Counted from the stretch's first letter, positions 25,873 through 35,424 are shown. The stretch is DNA of 64,000 bases from DATATV01 sp036268615 (GCA_036268615.1 DATATV010000084.1:1-64000), one strand, 5' to 3'. Made by a program: numbers and translations. The notes: generated from the letters alone by a model not told the origin.

Positions 25873-27111
25873 ATGCGGGGCGGATTCGCGGTTGTCGATG
25901 TGGAAACGACAGGGTTTCTCGCCGGGCGGAATGACCGGATTGTTGAAATCGCGGTTGTCGAGCTGGACCATACCGGCGAGACGGTTCGGGAATGGTGCAC
26001 GCTGGTCAATCCGAAACGGGACCTCGGACCGCAGCAAATTCATTTGATTTCCTCGGCCGAGATTCTCGATGCCCCGACTTTCGCTGACATCGCCGGGGAT
26101 GTCGCCGAACATCTGGCCGGCTCGGTGCTCGTCGCGCACAATCTGGCCTTCGACAGTCGATTCCTGGACGCCGAGTTCGGCCGGTTCGGCTCAGCTCCGG
26201 CGCTGACGGCGGCGCCCGGTTTGTGCACGATGCGGTTGTCCAGCCAGTTTCTCACCACCTCCCGGCGCACTCTGGAGTCCTGCTGCGCGGCGGCGGGAGT
26301 TCCGCTGACCAACGCACACTCGGCGCTGCACGACGCCCGGGCCGCGGCCGGCCTGCTGCGGTACTTCCGCACCGCGAGCCGGCAGAGCCGACCCTGGCCC
26401 GAACTGATCGGTCAGGCGGAAAGCTGGCGGTGGCCGGTGCTGCCCGCACCGTCCGGACGGGTGACGACCCGGCACGAAACCAGGCAGCAGCCGGTGCACT
26501 TTCTTGCCCGGCTGGTCGATCAGCTCCCCCGGGTCACCGACCCACCCGAGGCGGACAGCTATCTCGCGGTGTTGGACAACGCCCTGCTCGATCGTCATCT
26601 CTCGGTGAGCGAACAGAACGAACTCGTGGAGGTCGCCACCGAACTGGGCCTGAGTCGGGCGGATGTTGTTCCGCTGCACCGGTCCTACCTGCTCGCCCTG
26701 GCCCGCGCCGCCTGGGCCGACCACGTGGTCACCGACGACGAGCGGGCTGATCTGCGGCTGGTCGCCCGGCTGCTCGGCCTGGACCGGAGCGAGGTCGAGC
26801 GCGCACTGGCCGACGGGCGGTCCCCGGCCACCGAACCGGCGGTCCGGGCGGGCGGTTTCCAGTTGCGCGCCGGGGACCCGGTCGTCTTCACGGGGGCCAC
26901 GAAACAGCCCCGGGAGGCGTGGGAGACTCAGGCGCGCTCGGTCGGGCTGGTGGTCGGCGGCGGGGTGACCAAGAAGACCAGGCTGGTTGTCGCGGCGGAC
27001 CCGGACTCGTTGTCCGGCAAGGCCGCGAAGGCGCGCACCTACCGCATTCCGATCGTCACCGAGGATGCGTTCGCCACCCTCATCAACTCGCTGCGGAAGG
27101 TTCCTCGATGA
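25873..27111 (+). CDS. DnaQ-like exonuclease with TerB-like and BRCT domains
   Basis: 412 aa from ATG 25873 (MRGGFAVVDVETTGF), preceded by GAGG; an ATG at 25852 is possible. Three parts: a DEDDh 3'-5' exonuclease (residues ~1-165: DVETTG, HNLAFDSRF, HSALHDARAA); a helical TerB-like middle (~205-310: YLAVLDNALLDRHLSVSEQ, AWADHVVTDDERADLRLVAR); and a C-terminal BRCT (~325-405: GDPVVFTGATKQPREAWE, GVTKKTRLVVAADPDS). A DNA repair or proofreading accessory role is likely but unproven. Its last codons overlap the next gene by ATGA. Confidence 0.88.
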   Translation: MRGGFAVVDVETTGFLAGRNDRIVEIAVVELDHTGETVREWCTLVNPKRDLGPQQIHLISSAEILDAPTFADIAGDVAEHLAGSVLVAHNLAFDSRFLDAEFGRFGSAPALTAAPGLCTMRLSSQFLTTSRRTLESCCAAAGVPLTNAHSALHDARAAAGLLRYFRTASRQSRPWPELIGQAESWRWPVLPAPSGRVTTRHETRQQPVHFLARLVDQLPRVTDPPEADSYLAVLDNALLDRHLSVSEQNELVEVATELGLSRADVVPLHRSYLLALARAAWADHVVTDDERADLRLVARLLGLDRSEVERALADGRSPATEPAVRAGGFQLRAGDPVVFTGATKQPREAWETQARSVGLVVGGGVTKKTRLVVAADPDSLSGKAAKARTYRIPIVTEDAFATLINSLRKVPR

Positions 27112-27812
27112 CCGAGGTTATCGCTCCCCTGAACGCCACCGGCCCGTTTCCCTACCGGGCGGCCGACCAGCGGACCATGATCGGTCACGTCGTCGTCTGC
27201 CGGGGGAGCGGGCACGACGGGGCGGACTCGGTGGCGGTCTGGCAGGTGAGCCCGGACGGCAACAACACCGGCGCGTGGATCGTGTCCGCCGACGAGGCCT
27301 TCGGCGATCAGGCGGCGGCTCGCCGGTTGATCGACAGCTGCGTGCAACGGGCGGTCGTCGGCTGGGAGACCGCCGAGAGCCTGGAGATTCTGCGGGAGCT
27401 CGAACGGGTGGCGGAGGTCGAGCCGCGGTCGTGGGAGAAGACGACGGTCGGCATTCGGGCCGCGCTCGGTGAGGTGGCCGGGATTCGGGCCAGCTGCGCG
27501 GAGCGGGTCGCCGAGGAGAAGGAGCGCAAGAAGACGACCAGTTCGCTGGAGTGGGGCGTCGGGCTGCCCGACCCGCTGCCCGCGGACCGGGAGCGGCTGC
27601 GCCGGACGGCCGGGCTGACCACGCCGGTCGCCGCGTGCCCGGTGGCGGTCGACGCGCTGCTCACCAGTTGGCTGGTCCGCTGGGCCGTGGAGCGCTGGCG
27701 GGAGACGGCCACCGCCCTCGGCCGGCGGGAGTACCTGCTGACCGCGTTCGGGCAGCCGCAGTTGCCGCCGGTCTGGGAGTCGGCGTTGGCGGACGCGTTC
27801 GCGGCGCGCTGA
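27108..27812 (+). CDS. Unknown protein coupled to the DnaQ-TerB-BRCT gene
   Basis: 234 aa; no family recognised. Its ATG sits in an ATGA overlap with the exonuclease gene, so the two are translationally coupled and probably act together. The sequence is soluble, with a basic, Glu/Lys-rich helical stretch near residues 120-145 (AERVAEEKERKKTTSS) and a C-terminal helical part containing VRWAVERWRETATALGR. No signal peptide or membrane segment. Codon use is like its neighbours. Confidence 0.75.
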   Translation: MTEVIAPLNATGPFPYRAADQRTMIGHVVVCRGSGHDGADSVAVWQVSPDGNNTGAWIVSADEAFGDQAAARRLIDSCVQRAVVGWETAESLEILRELERVAEVEPRSWEKTTVGIRAALGEVAGIRASCAERVAEEKERKKTTSSLEWGVGLPDPLPADRERLRRTAGLTTPVAACPVAVDALLTSWLVRWAVERWRETATALGRREYLLTAFGQPQLPPVWESALADAFAAR

Positions 27813-27988
27813 CCGGCCTGGGAGTAGTCGGCGGAGAACCACCGCGCCGGTCTCGCGGAGGAGCCTGGGCTTGCGCCTGAGGGCCGAAGGCCGGCCCGGA
27901 TCTGGCCGACTGCGGCACGATCGGAACATCACGGTCACCGCGGCGGGAACCCCGCCGACCGGCCACCCGGCGCGTCCTCGGCCAGGCT

Positions 27989-28225
27989 CTACACCGGCGG
28001 CAGGAACTCCGGCAGCCAGTCCTCGCCGTTGCAGACGGGACAGGTCTCGGTGGCGGCCACCTCGGTGAGGTCGCCGATGCCGATGACCATTCGGGTCACT
28101 GTGCCGTCACCTGGCACGATCATCATCCGGGAGACGTACTGGTCCGGACTGGTCTGCTCGGTCACGGTGGTGACACCGCGGCAACCGTGACAGACCGTGC
28201 GCGCCGGGGCGACTGGCTTGTCCAC
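27989..28225 (-). CDS. Small zinc-ribbon protein
   Basis: 78 aa with two Cys pairs, CHGC near the N-terminus and CPVC near the C-terminus, the pattern of a zinc ribbon. Function unknown. GTG 28225 is preferred: TACGGT (28232-28237) lies 6 nt upstream. A longer reading from GTG 28258 is also open. It follows the GH38 gene on the same strand. Confidence 0.65.
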   Translation of the reverse strand: MDKPVAPARTVCHGCRGVTTVTEQTSPDQYVSRMMIVPGDGTVTRMVIGIGDLTEVAATETCPVCNGEDWLPEFLPPV

Positions 28226-28297
28226 CGCGTCACCGTACCGCGCGGCCACCCGGATCACCGTTCCTGCCAGCCGGTAAAAACAGTCCCTTTTGTCGGA

Positions 28298-31200
28298 TTA
28301 CTCCGTACCGGTCCGGAAGCGGAGGGTGACGATCTCGAAGGGGCGCAGGTGCAGCGGCAGGGGCTCCGGTTCGGCGTCGGCCAGCGGCCGTTCCAGCAGG
28401 TCGGTGCGCAGCACCGACCTGCTGGTGAAGTGGGGACGCACGTCGGTCACGGCCCGGCCGCCGCGCGACTCGTAGAGCCGGACCACCACGTCGCCGGACC
28501 GGTCGTCGGCCAGTTTGACCGCCTCGACCACAACCGCCGGATTGGTCACCGAGAGCAGCGGCTCGACCGGGGCCGCGCCGTCGACGATCCGGGCCGGCAG
28601 GTTGATCCGGTAGCCCTCCCGGACCGCGTCGGTGACCTCAGCGCCGACCACCAGGGCGTGCCGGAAGTGGTGAACACCGTGGTCGGCGTCGGGGTCGGGG
28701 AACCGGGCCGCGCGCAGCAGCGACGCCCGGACCGTGGTGACGGTGCCGCCACCGGGCCGCGCCGACCGGGTCACGTCGTGGCCGTAGTTTGCGTCGTTGG
28801 CCAGGGCCACGCCGTAACCGGGCTCGGCGACCCGGATCCACCGGTGCGCGCAGATCTCGAACCGGGCCGCGTCCCAGCTCGTGTTGCTGTGCGTCGGCCG
28901 GTCGATGTGGCCGAACTGGGTTTCCGCGGACGAGTGCAGTGCGTGCAGGTCCAGCGGGAACGCCAGCTTGAGGAACTTCTCCGTCTCCTGCCAGTCCACC
29001 TCGGTACCGAGGTCCACCTGGCGGGCGCCGGCGGTCAGCCGGAGGGTCTGGGTCACCGCGGACCGGCCGAACGAACGACGGATGCGCAGTTCCACCGCGG
29101 TCGGGGTCTGCGTGGCCACGGTCAGCTCGTCGAGGTCGGTCAGGTCGGTGACGGTGTTGCGGTAGAACGCGTCCACGTCCCAGGCGTCCCACCGGTTGGG
29201 GAAGTCGGGATGCAGCTGGAGCAGGTTCGCGGCGGCGCCGGGCGCCACCACCTCGCGCTCGGCCGCCTGGTCGTACACCGAGGTCAGCAGGCCACGGGCG
29301 TCGACCGTGAGCGCCAGCGCGCCGTTGTCCAGCCGGAAGCCTCCGTCCACCGCGGTGACCGAGACCCCGCCGCTCGGCTCGGCGAGCACGGCGGCACCGA
29401 GGGCGGGCACGCCCGCGCGGGAGTGCGGCGCGGCGTTGAAGGTCAGCGGGATGCTGCCCTCGCCGGCCAGCGCCGCCTGCGCCGTGTCGATCAGCGGGGC
29501 CAGGTCGGCGGCGACCTGTGCGTAGCTCAGCTCGGCGTCCCGGTACACCCAGGCGATCGAGCTGCCCGGCAGGATGTCGTGAAACTGGTTGAGCAGCACG
29601 GTTTTCCACACCCGGTCCAGCTGCTCGTAGGGATAGGCAGCGCCCGTGCGCACGGCGGCGGTGGCGGCCCACAGCTCGGCCTCGCGCAGCAGGTGCTCGC
29701 TGCGCCGGTTGCCCAGCTTCGTCTTCGCCTGGCTGGTGTAGGTGCCCCGGTGGATCTCCAGGTACAGCTCGCCGACCCAGACCGGCGGGTGCGGATAGTC
29801 CTGTTCGGCCTTGGTGAAGAACTCCGCCGGGGACTCGATGGTGACCCGCGGCGAGCCTTCCAGGTCGGCCAGCCGCTTCGCCCTGGCCAGCATCTCCCGG
29901 GTCGGTCCACCACCGCCGTCCCCGTAGCCGAAGGGCACCAGCGACCTGGTGGCCGCGCCCTTGTCGGCGAAGTTGCGCGACGCGTGCGCGACCTCGCGGC
30001 CGGACAGCGTCGCGGTGTAGGTGTCCACCGGCGGGAAGTGGGTGAACACCCGGGTGCCGTCGATGCCCTCCCAGCGGAACGTGTGGTGCGGGAACTTGTT
30101 CTGCTGGTTCCAGGAGATCTTCTGGGTGAGGAACCACCGCGAGCCCGACAACGCGACCAGCTGCGGCAGCGCGCCGGTGTAGCCGAACGAGTCGGGCAGC
30201 CAGACCTCCTCGGTCTCGATGCCGAACTCGTCGAGGTAGAACCGCTTGCCGTGGACGAACTGTCGGGCCAGCGCCTCGCCGCCGGGCATGTTCGTGTCCG
30301 ACTCCACCCACATTCCGCCGACCGGCACGAACTGGCCCTCGGCGATCTTCTTGGCCACCTTCGCGAACACCTCGGGCCGGTGCTGCTTGATCCAGGCGAG
30401 CTGCTGCGCCTGCGACATCGCGAACACGAACTCGGGATGGTCGTCCATCAGCGCGGTCACGTTCGCGATGGTCCGGGCGACCTTGCGCACAGTCTCCCGC
30501 AGCGGCCACAACCAGGCCGAGTCGATGTGCGCGTGGCCGACCGCGGACAGCTGGTGCGCGCTGGCCGTGGCCGGGCTGGCCAGCACGTCGGCGAGTTCGG
30601 CCCGCGCGACCGTCGCGGTGGCGGCGATGTCGCCCAGTTCGATCCGGTCCAACGAGCGCTCGATCGCGCGCAGGATCTGCCAGCGACGCGGCGAGCCGGT
30701 GTCCAGCTCGCGCATCAGGCCGTCCAGCACTTCGAGGTCCTGCACCAGTTCGAACACCTCGGTGTCGAACACGGCCAGCTCGACCCGCTGGATGCGGTAC
30801 TGCGGGGCGCTGCCCGCGGTGCTCAGGTCGCCCAGTTCGGTGGGCAGGAAGTCGTGCAGCACCACCGGGTTCGCCCCGGCCTCGACGTGGAACTCGACCT
30901 GCTCGCCGCCGCTGACCGGGTCGCCGACCGGCAGCCACGCGTTGTCCGGATGGACGCCCTTGACCACCGTGCCGTCCGCCCGATAGGCGAGGCCCTCACA
31001 CTGGAAGCCGACATCCCGACCGTTGAAACCGAGGTCGACGATGACCTCCACCGCGTGGCCGGCCCACTCCGCCGGCACCTGCCCGGTGAGTTTGAACCAG
31101 GTCGTGCCCCACGGCGGACCCCACGGGTCGCCGACCCGCACCGGAGAGTGCGTCGCGGCCAGCCCCTCGGCCACCGGGACCGGTTCGCCGGGCGCCTGCC

Positions 31201-31306
31201 ACGCCTCGATGGTCAGCGGCGCGGCGAGCGGGTAGATGGCCGGGCGCAGGCGCTGGCTGAGCACCCGGGCCAGCCGATCCTCAACAAGGGTGCGATCGTC
31301 GTGCAT
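28298..31306 (-). CDS. Alpha-mannosidase (GH38)
   Basis: 1002 aa from ATG 31306, with GGGGAG ahead. Glycoside hydrolase family 38 landmarks: the zinc/catalytic region AVGHAHIDSAWLWPLRET, the nucleophile region GGMWVESDTNMPGGEAL, then HDILPGSSIAWVY and the long beta-rich C-terminal domains. No signal peptide, so a cytosolic enzyme degrading mannose-containing sugars is likely. It starts 46 nt after the amidohydrolase stop and may be co-transcribed with it. Confidence 0.93.
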   Translation of the reverse strand: MHDDRTLVEDRLARVLSQRLRPAIYPLAAPLTIEAWQAPGEPVPVAEGLAATHSPVRVGDPWGPPWGTTWFKLTGQVPAEWAGHAVEVIVDLGFNGRDVGFQCEGLAYRADGTVVKGVHPDNAWLPVGDPVSGGEQVEFHVEAGANPVVLHDFLPTELGDLSTAGSAPQYRIQRVELAVFDTEVFELVQDLEVLDGLMRELDTGSPRRWQILRAIERSLDRIELGDIAATATVARAELADVLASPATASAHQLSAVGHAHIDSAWLWPLRETVRKVARTIANVTALMDDHPEFVFAMSQAQQLAWIKQHRPEVFAKVAKKIAEGQFVPVGGMWVESDTNMPGGEALARQFVHGKRFYLDEFGIETEEVWLPDSFGYTGALPQLVALSGSRWFLTQKISWNQQNKFPHHTFRWEGIDGTRVFTHFPPVDTYTATLSGREVAHASRNFADKGAATRSLVPFGYGDGGGGPTREMLARAKRLADLEGSPRVTIESPAEFFTKAEQDYPHPPVWVGELYLEIHRGTYTSQAKTKLGNRRSEHLLREAELWAATAAVRTGAAYPYEQLDRVWKTVLLNQFHDILPGSSIAWVYRDAELSYAQVAADLAPLIDTAQAALAGEGSIPLTFNAAPHSRAGVPALGAAVLAEPSGGVSVTAVDGGFRLDNGALALTVDARGLLTSVYDQAAEREVVAPGAAANLLQLHPDFPNRWDAWDVDAFYRNTVTDLTDLDELTVATQTPTAVELRIRRSFGRSAVTQTLRLTAGARQVDLGTEVDWQETEKFLKLAFPLDLHALHSSAETQFGHIDRPTHSNTSWDAARFEICAHRWIRVAEPGYGVALANDANYGHDVTRSARPGGGTVTTVRASLLRAARFPDPDADHGVHHFRHALVVGAEVTDAVREGYRINLPARIVDGAAPVEPLLSVTNPAVVVEAVKLADDRSGDVVVRLYESRGGRAVTDVRPHFTSRSVLRTDLLERPLADAEPEPLPLHLRPFEIVTLRFRTGTE

Positions 31307-31352
31307 GGCGGTTCTCCCCGTTCCGGCAGGCCGTTGGACGCAACCACCCAGC

Positions 31353-32483
31353 CTAGTCGAGCTGGTAGACGCGGCGGGCGTTGTCCGCACCGATCATGGT
31401 CGCGATCCGCTCGGCGTCCGCGGTGGTCCACGCGTCGTCCGCGATGCCGGCGCGCAGGAAGTCGCTCAGCCCATGCCGGAACAGCACGGCGCCGAGGTGG
31501 TAGAGCTCGGCCAGCGCGAACGCGTCGGAGGCGAACAGGAACTTGCCGAACGGCGCCAGCTCAAGGGTTTCCGCGAGCACCGCACCGGCTCGGTGGCCGA
31601 CGTTGTGCAGGGTGAGACTGAGGTCGAGGAACACGTGCTCGAACACCTGCGCGAGGTAGGCGGCGTTGCGGTGGTAGGGGTAGTTGTGCAGCAACACGAT
31701 CGGCACGCCGGTCGGCCGGGTGGCCCGCAGCAGGTCGGTGAGCAACAGCGGATCGCACCGGTGCAGGTGCACATCGGCGTCGCCGAGGCCGATGTGGAAC
31801 TGCACCGGCTTGCCCAGGTCGATCGCCGACCAGATGAGGAACCGGTGCACCGTCTCGTGCGCGATGCGTAGTGTCGGCGAGCCGGCGGCGAGACACCGCT
31901 CAGCCGCGATCCGCACTTCCGCCTCCGTTGGTCGCGCCCCGGACAGCGCCAGCCCGACCCGGTAGGCGGCAACGGACTTGACCCCCACCGCGGCCCGAGC
32001 CCGGCGGGCAAGTTCGGCCCGGACCGCGTCGGCGAAGTCAGCAGGGCCGACACCGCCTCGCAACACGTCCTCAGCCACCTGCTCCAGCCGAACGATCCGC
32101 CGGGTGCGCCCGCCGGCGAGCGTGGCAAGCTCAGCAGGAGTCGTCGCGGTGGGACTGAGCAAGCCGTCGTCGAGCAGGAACTCACCGATGCCGGCCGCCC
32201 GCACCAGCCGCCGGTTGACCTCGGCAGCGCCCAACGCGGACCGGCGGGCCAGATAGTCCTCGGCGGGCGCGTGCCGGGGCAGGTCGAGCAGCGGGGCGCA
32301 CCAGCGGCGCACGGCCAGCCCGATCAGCGAGTCGAACAACGTCGTGCCCAGTGGGCTGACCGTCTCGGCCTCGGTGAGCGCCCGCTCGAACCGATCACGG
32401 TCCAACTCGCCCGACTCGACGCCGTGGCAGTGGTGGTCAACCAGCGGGAGGTCGGCGAGGACGGGCAGAAGTTCGTGTGTCAC
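31353..32483 (-). CDS. Amidohydrolase (FluG N-terminal-domain type)
   Basis: 376 aa TIM-barrel hydrolase. Metal-ligand motif VDHHCHGVES near the N-terminus, VQFHIGLGDADVHLH, VLLHNYPYHRNAAYLAQVF and FASDAFALAELY match the amidohydrolase group related to nodulin-6/FluG. GTG 32483 is favoured, with AATACT (32490-32495) 6 nt upstream; ATG 32489 would be the alternative. It is divergent from a glutamine-synthetase-like gene 18 bp away. Confidence 0.85.
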   Translation of the reverse strand: MTHELLPVLADLPLVDHHCHGVESGELDRDRFERALTEAETVSPLGTTLFDSLIGLAVRRWCAPLLDLPRHAPAEDYLARRSALGAAEVNRRLVRAAGIGEFLLDDGLLSPTATTPAELATLAGGRTRRIVRLEQVAEDVLRGGVGPADFADAVRAELARRARAAVGVKSVAAYRVGLALSGARPTEAEVRIAAERCLAAGSPTLRIAHETVHRFLIWSAIDLGKPVQFHIGLGDADVHLHRCDPLLLTDLLRATRPTGVPIVLLHNYPYHRNAAYLAQVFEHVFLDLSLTLHNVGHRAGAVLAETLELAPFGKFLFASDAFALAELYHLGAVLFRHGLSDFLRAGIADDAWTTADAERIATMIGADNARRVYQLD

Positions 32484-32488
32484 CGCCA

Positions 32489-32495
32489 TAGTATT
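32489..32495. promoter_or_regulatory. Shared back-to-back -10 element of two divergent leaderless genes
   Basis: The 7-bp stretch 32489-32495 reads TAGTAT on the plus strand, 7 nt before GTG 32502. On the minus strand it reads AATACT, 6 nt before GTG 32483. Both genes would then start at their first codon, and the two promoters could not be occupied together. -35 elements are poor on both sides. Confidence 0.5.
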
Positions 32496-32501
32496 GGCCC
32501 G

Positions 32502-33887
32502 GTGGACGACGACGACCGGACGGCGCAGGCGGCCGTGGCCCGGGACAAGCAGACCGAACTCGCCGCCCGCGGGGTCCGGCTCGTCGCGCTGACCTGGGTG
32601 GACATCAGCGGGATCACCAGGGTCAAGGCCGTTCCGCTGGCCAAACTGGAACACGCGGCACGGTGGGGCGTCGGTGCTTCCCCGGTATTCGACTCGTTCC
32701 TGTTCAACGACATCGCGATCACCGGACGGCACGCGCCCGGCGTGCTCGGTGACCTGCGTCTGCACCCGGACCTGGACCGGCTGACCGTGCTGGCCGCCCA
32801 GCCCGGCTGGGCCTGGGCCCCGGCCGACCGTTACGACCAGGACGGCCGCCCGTTCCCGCTGGACCAGCGCACCCTGGCCCGAGTGGCCACCGACCGGCTG
32901 GCCGCGGCCGGGTTCACCGCACTGGTCGCGTTCGAGGTGGAGTGGACGATCAGCCCGGCCGGCGACCCGCCCGACGCGGAGTTCCGACCGGCGGTGATCG
33001 GCCCGGCCTACGGCTACGCCCGCGTGGTCGGCCAGTCGGAGTACGTCCGGGACGTGGCGGTCGCGCTGGCCGAGCAGGGTGTGTCGGTGGACCAGATCCA
33101 CCCCGAGTACGCGCCCGGCCAGTTCGAGGTGTCGGTGGGCGCGGGCGACCCGGTGTCCGCCGCGGACACGGCGGTGCTGGTCCGGGAAACGATCCGGGCG
33201 GTGAGCCACAAACACGGCTTCCGGGTGTCCTTCGCCCCGAAGGTCGTCGCGGGCGGGGTGGGCAACGGCGGTCACGTGCATCTGAGCATCTGGCAGGGCG
33301 AACGCAATGTCTTCGCCGGCGGCACCGGCCCGTTCGGCCTGACCGAGCACGCCGAGGCGTTCACCGCCGGAATCCTGCACCGCCTACCCGCCCTGTTGGC
33401 TGTCGGCGCACCGTCGGTAGGCAGCTACCTGCGCCTGGTGCCCCAACACTGGGCCGGCGCGTTCGCCAGTTGGGGCCTGGAGAACCGGGAGGCCGCGGTC
33501 CGGCTGGTCACCGGAGTGATCGGCAACCGGGACCGGGCGGCCAACGTCGAGGTCAAGTGCTTCGACCAGAGCGCAAACCCGTACCTGGCAGTCGCCGGTC
33601 TGGTGTTCGCCGGACTGGCCGGGGTGGCCGGTGCGGAGCGGCTGCCCGAGCCGGTGGACGTGGACCCGGGCGCGTTGGCAGCGGATGAGCGCGAGCGCCG
33701 CGAAATCCGTCCCCTACCAAGGTCACTGGCTGACGCGACCGACGCCTTCGCCGCGGACCAGGCCCTACGAGCAGACTTCGGCGAAGCACTGTCATCAACC
33801 ATCGTGGACGTACGACGGGCAGAAACAGCCCACTTCGACGGCGCAACAGAAGAAGAGGTAGTAGCTGCCCAACGCTGGGTCTACTAG
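32502..33887 (+). CDS. Glutamine synthetase-like ligase (FluG C-terminal-domain type)
   Basis: 461 aa of the GSI fold. Visible: the N-terminal beta-grasp (LVALTWVDISGITRVKAVP), the glutamate/metal block VDQIHPEYAPGQFEVSVG, the ATP block SHKHGFRVSFAPKV, GNGGHVHLSIW and the arginine-bearing NREAAVRLV. No adenylylation-site segment was recognised, so this is a GlnA-like gamma-glutamyl ligase rather than housekeeping GlnA. With the divergent amidohydrolase it makes up the two parts of fungal FluG. Codons become A-ending after about 33,680. Confidence 0.88.
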   Translation: MDDDDRTAQAAVARDKQTELAARGVRLVALTWVDISGITRVKAVPLAKLEHAARWGVGASPVFDSFLFNDIAITGRHAPGVLGDLRLHPDLDRLTVLAAQPGWAWAPADRYDQDGRPFPLDQRTLARVATDRLAAAGFTALVAFEVEWTISPAGDPPDAEFRPAVIGPAYGYARVVGQSEYVRDVAVALAEQGVSVDQIHPEYAPGQFEVSVGAGDPVSAADTAVLVRETIRAVSHKHGFRVSFAPKVVAGGVGNGGHVHLSIWQGERNVFAGGTGPFGLTEHAEAFTAGILHRLPALLAVGAPSVGSYLRLVPQHWAGAFASWGLENREAAVRLVTGVIGNRDRAANVEVKCFDQSANPYLAVAGLVFAGLAGVAGAERLPEPVDVDPGALAADERERREIRPLPRSLADATDAFAADQALRADFGEALSSTIVDVRRAETAHFDGATEEEVVAAQRWVY

Positions 33888-33940
33888 CGAGGACGGGAAA
33901 GACGAAAACGCGCAAGCGGAGCGTCGACCGCCCTACCCCT

Positions 33941-35398
33941 TCATCCCGATACGAGGCCCCCGGACGCGGCAGGACCCGACAGCATCGCGGCAGCGGCAGT
34001 CAGATTGGCCCGCCCCCGCCCAAAACTACAGAACTCGTCCCCCTCGGGCATCCCGGTCGACACAAGAACAGTATCCGGCCGAGCCGAGACAAGAGCCTCC
34101 CGAACACCCGACTGCCAGGGCCGCAACCCCGGATCATGAGTAGCGACAACCAACTGCCGATCACCAGCAGCGGCAAGAACCGCCGAAACATCAACCGGTC
34201 CACCGGTGAAGGAAACCCCATCAGCCCCGGGCAACACAGCCCGTAGCTGGGAAACCAGATCCGACCCATCCCACCCCAGAGCCGAATGCGGTGCCCGAAA
34301 CAAATCAACCACGAACGGATCACGGCGCAACCGAGGCAATGGCCGGCCACCAACCGCCCGCCGAGCAACAGCCAATCCCGCCAACGGATCGGACGCAGGC
34401 ACCGCCCCGGGAGTCGCATACCGCGCGGCCAACTCACGAACCCGCCCAGCGGCATCAACCAGCCGCGAAGCCGGCAACGACCCGGACCGAACCGCGGCAA
34501 GCAGAGAGTCCCGACACCCCCACCACAACTCCGGCGACGGCTTGACAACCATCACCAGATCCGCGCTGGCCGCCCCCGCCGCTTCCCCGACCTGATCGGC
34601 GATGGCCTTCATCTCCAACGCATCGGTGACCACCACCCCGGCAAAACCAAGCTCTCCGCGCAGCAAGTCGGTCAGTATCCGTCGGCTGAGCGTGGCCGGC
34701 ACAGTGTCCAGAGCCGGATAGACGACATGCGCCGTCATCAGCATGTCGACACCGGCGTCGATCGCCGCACGGAACGGCAACAGGTCGACCTCGACCAGTT
34801 CCGAAGCCGACCGAGCATCCACCGGAAGCCCGACATGACTGTCCACAGTGGTTGATCCATGTCCGGGAAAGTGCTTGGCGCAGCTGGCAACCCCGCACTC
34901 AAGGTGCGCCTGAATCCAGGCCCGCCCGTGCCGGGCAACCAACTCCGGATCGGCGCCGAAGGAACGCAGCCGGACAATCGGATTGCTCGGCTCGCGCTGC
35001 ACGTCGAGCACCGGCGCATAGTTGACGGTGATCCCCAGCGACACCAGATGCGCGGCGAGCGAGCGGGCCACCGCAGTGGTCGCCGCCAGGTCGTCGACCA
35101 CCCCGAGGGCGAACGAACCCGGCGTTTCCGGCGCGCCGGTGCGGGCGACGTGTCCGATGCCGCCGCCCTCGCCGTCCAGGCTGACCAGCACGTCCAGCCG
35201 CTCGGCGCGGAGGCTGTCGGTGAGCGCGCGCAGCTGCTCGGCGTCCCGCACGTTGCGCGAGGACAGGATGACCCCGCCGAGGCCCTGGGCGACCAGCCGA
35301 CGCAGTTGGTCGGACGCCACCTGCTCGGCGAAACCGACCATCAGGCAACGGTTCGCGGCCTCGACAAGATCGGCGGGCAGCTCTGTTCTCACGGTCAT
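33941..35398 (-). CDS. Glycoside hydrolase family 3, NagZ-like beta-N-acetylhexosaminidase
   Basis: 485 aa. The GH3 N-terminal barrel contains LVSLDGEGGGIGHV, the NagZ-type motif KHFPGHGSTTVDSH (general acid/base His) and the nucleophile Asp of GVVVTDALEMKAI. No signal peptide, so a cytosolic enzyme recycling cell-wall GlcNAc or anhydromuropeptides is likely. ATG 35398 directly abuts GGAGG; GTG 35392, 6 nt from GGAGG, is an equally good start. The 3' half uses T-ending codons unlike the 5' half. Confidence 0.88.
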   Translation of the reverse strand: MTVRTELPADLVEAANRCLMVGFAEQVASDQLRRLVAQGLGGVILSSRNVRDAEQLRALTDSLRAERLDVLVSLDGEGGGIGHVARTGAPETPGSFALGVVDDLAATTAVARSLAAHLVSLGITVNYAPVLDVQREPSNPIVRLRSFGADPELVARHGRAWIQAHLECGVASCAKHFPGHGSTTVDSHVGLPVDARSASELVEVDLLPFRAAIDAGVDMLMTAHVVYPALDTVPATLSRRILTDLLRGELGFAGVVVTDALEMKAIADQVGEAAGAASADLVMVVKPSPELWWGCRDSLLAAVRSGSLPASRLVDAAGRVRELAARYATPGAVPASDPLAGLAVARRAVGGRPLPRLRRDPFVVDLFRAPHSALGWDGSDLVSQLRAVLPGADGVSFTGGPVDVSAVLAAAGDRQLVVATHDPGLRPWQSGVREALVSARPDTVLVSTGMPEGDEFCSFGRGRANLTAAAAMLSGPAASGGLVSG

Positions 35399-35424
35399 CC
35401 TCCGGCTCGGCCAGTCGCCCCGTC

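Noticed and set aside
28187..31615. A 1142-codon plus-strand frame opposite the GH38 gene
   Set aside because: Arg/Gly/Ala/Val-rich low-complexity translation, no family motif, mirror of a well-supported mannosidase.
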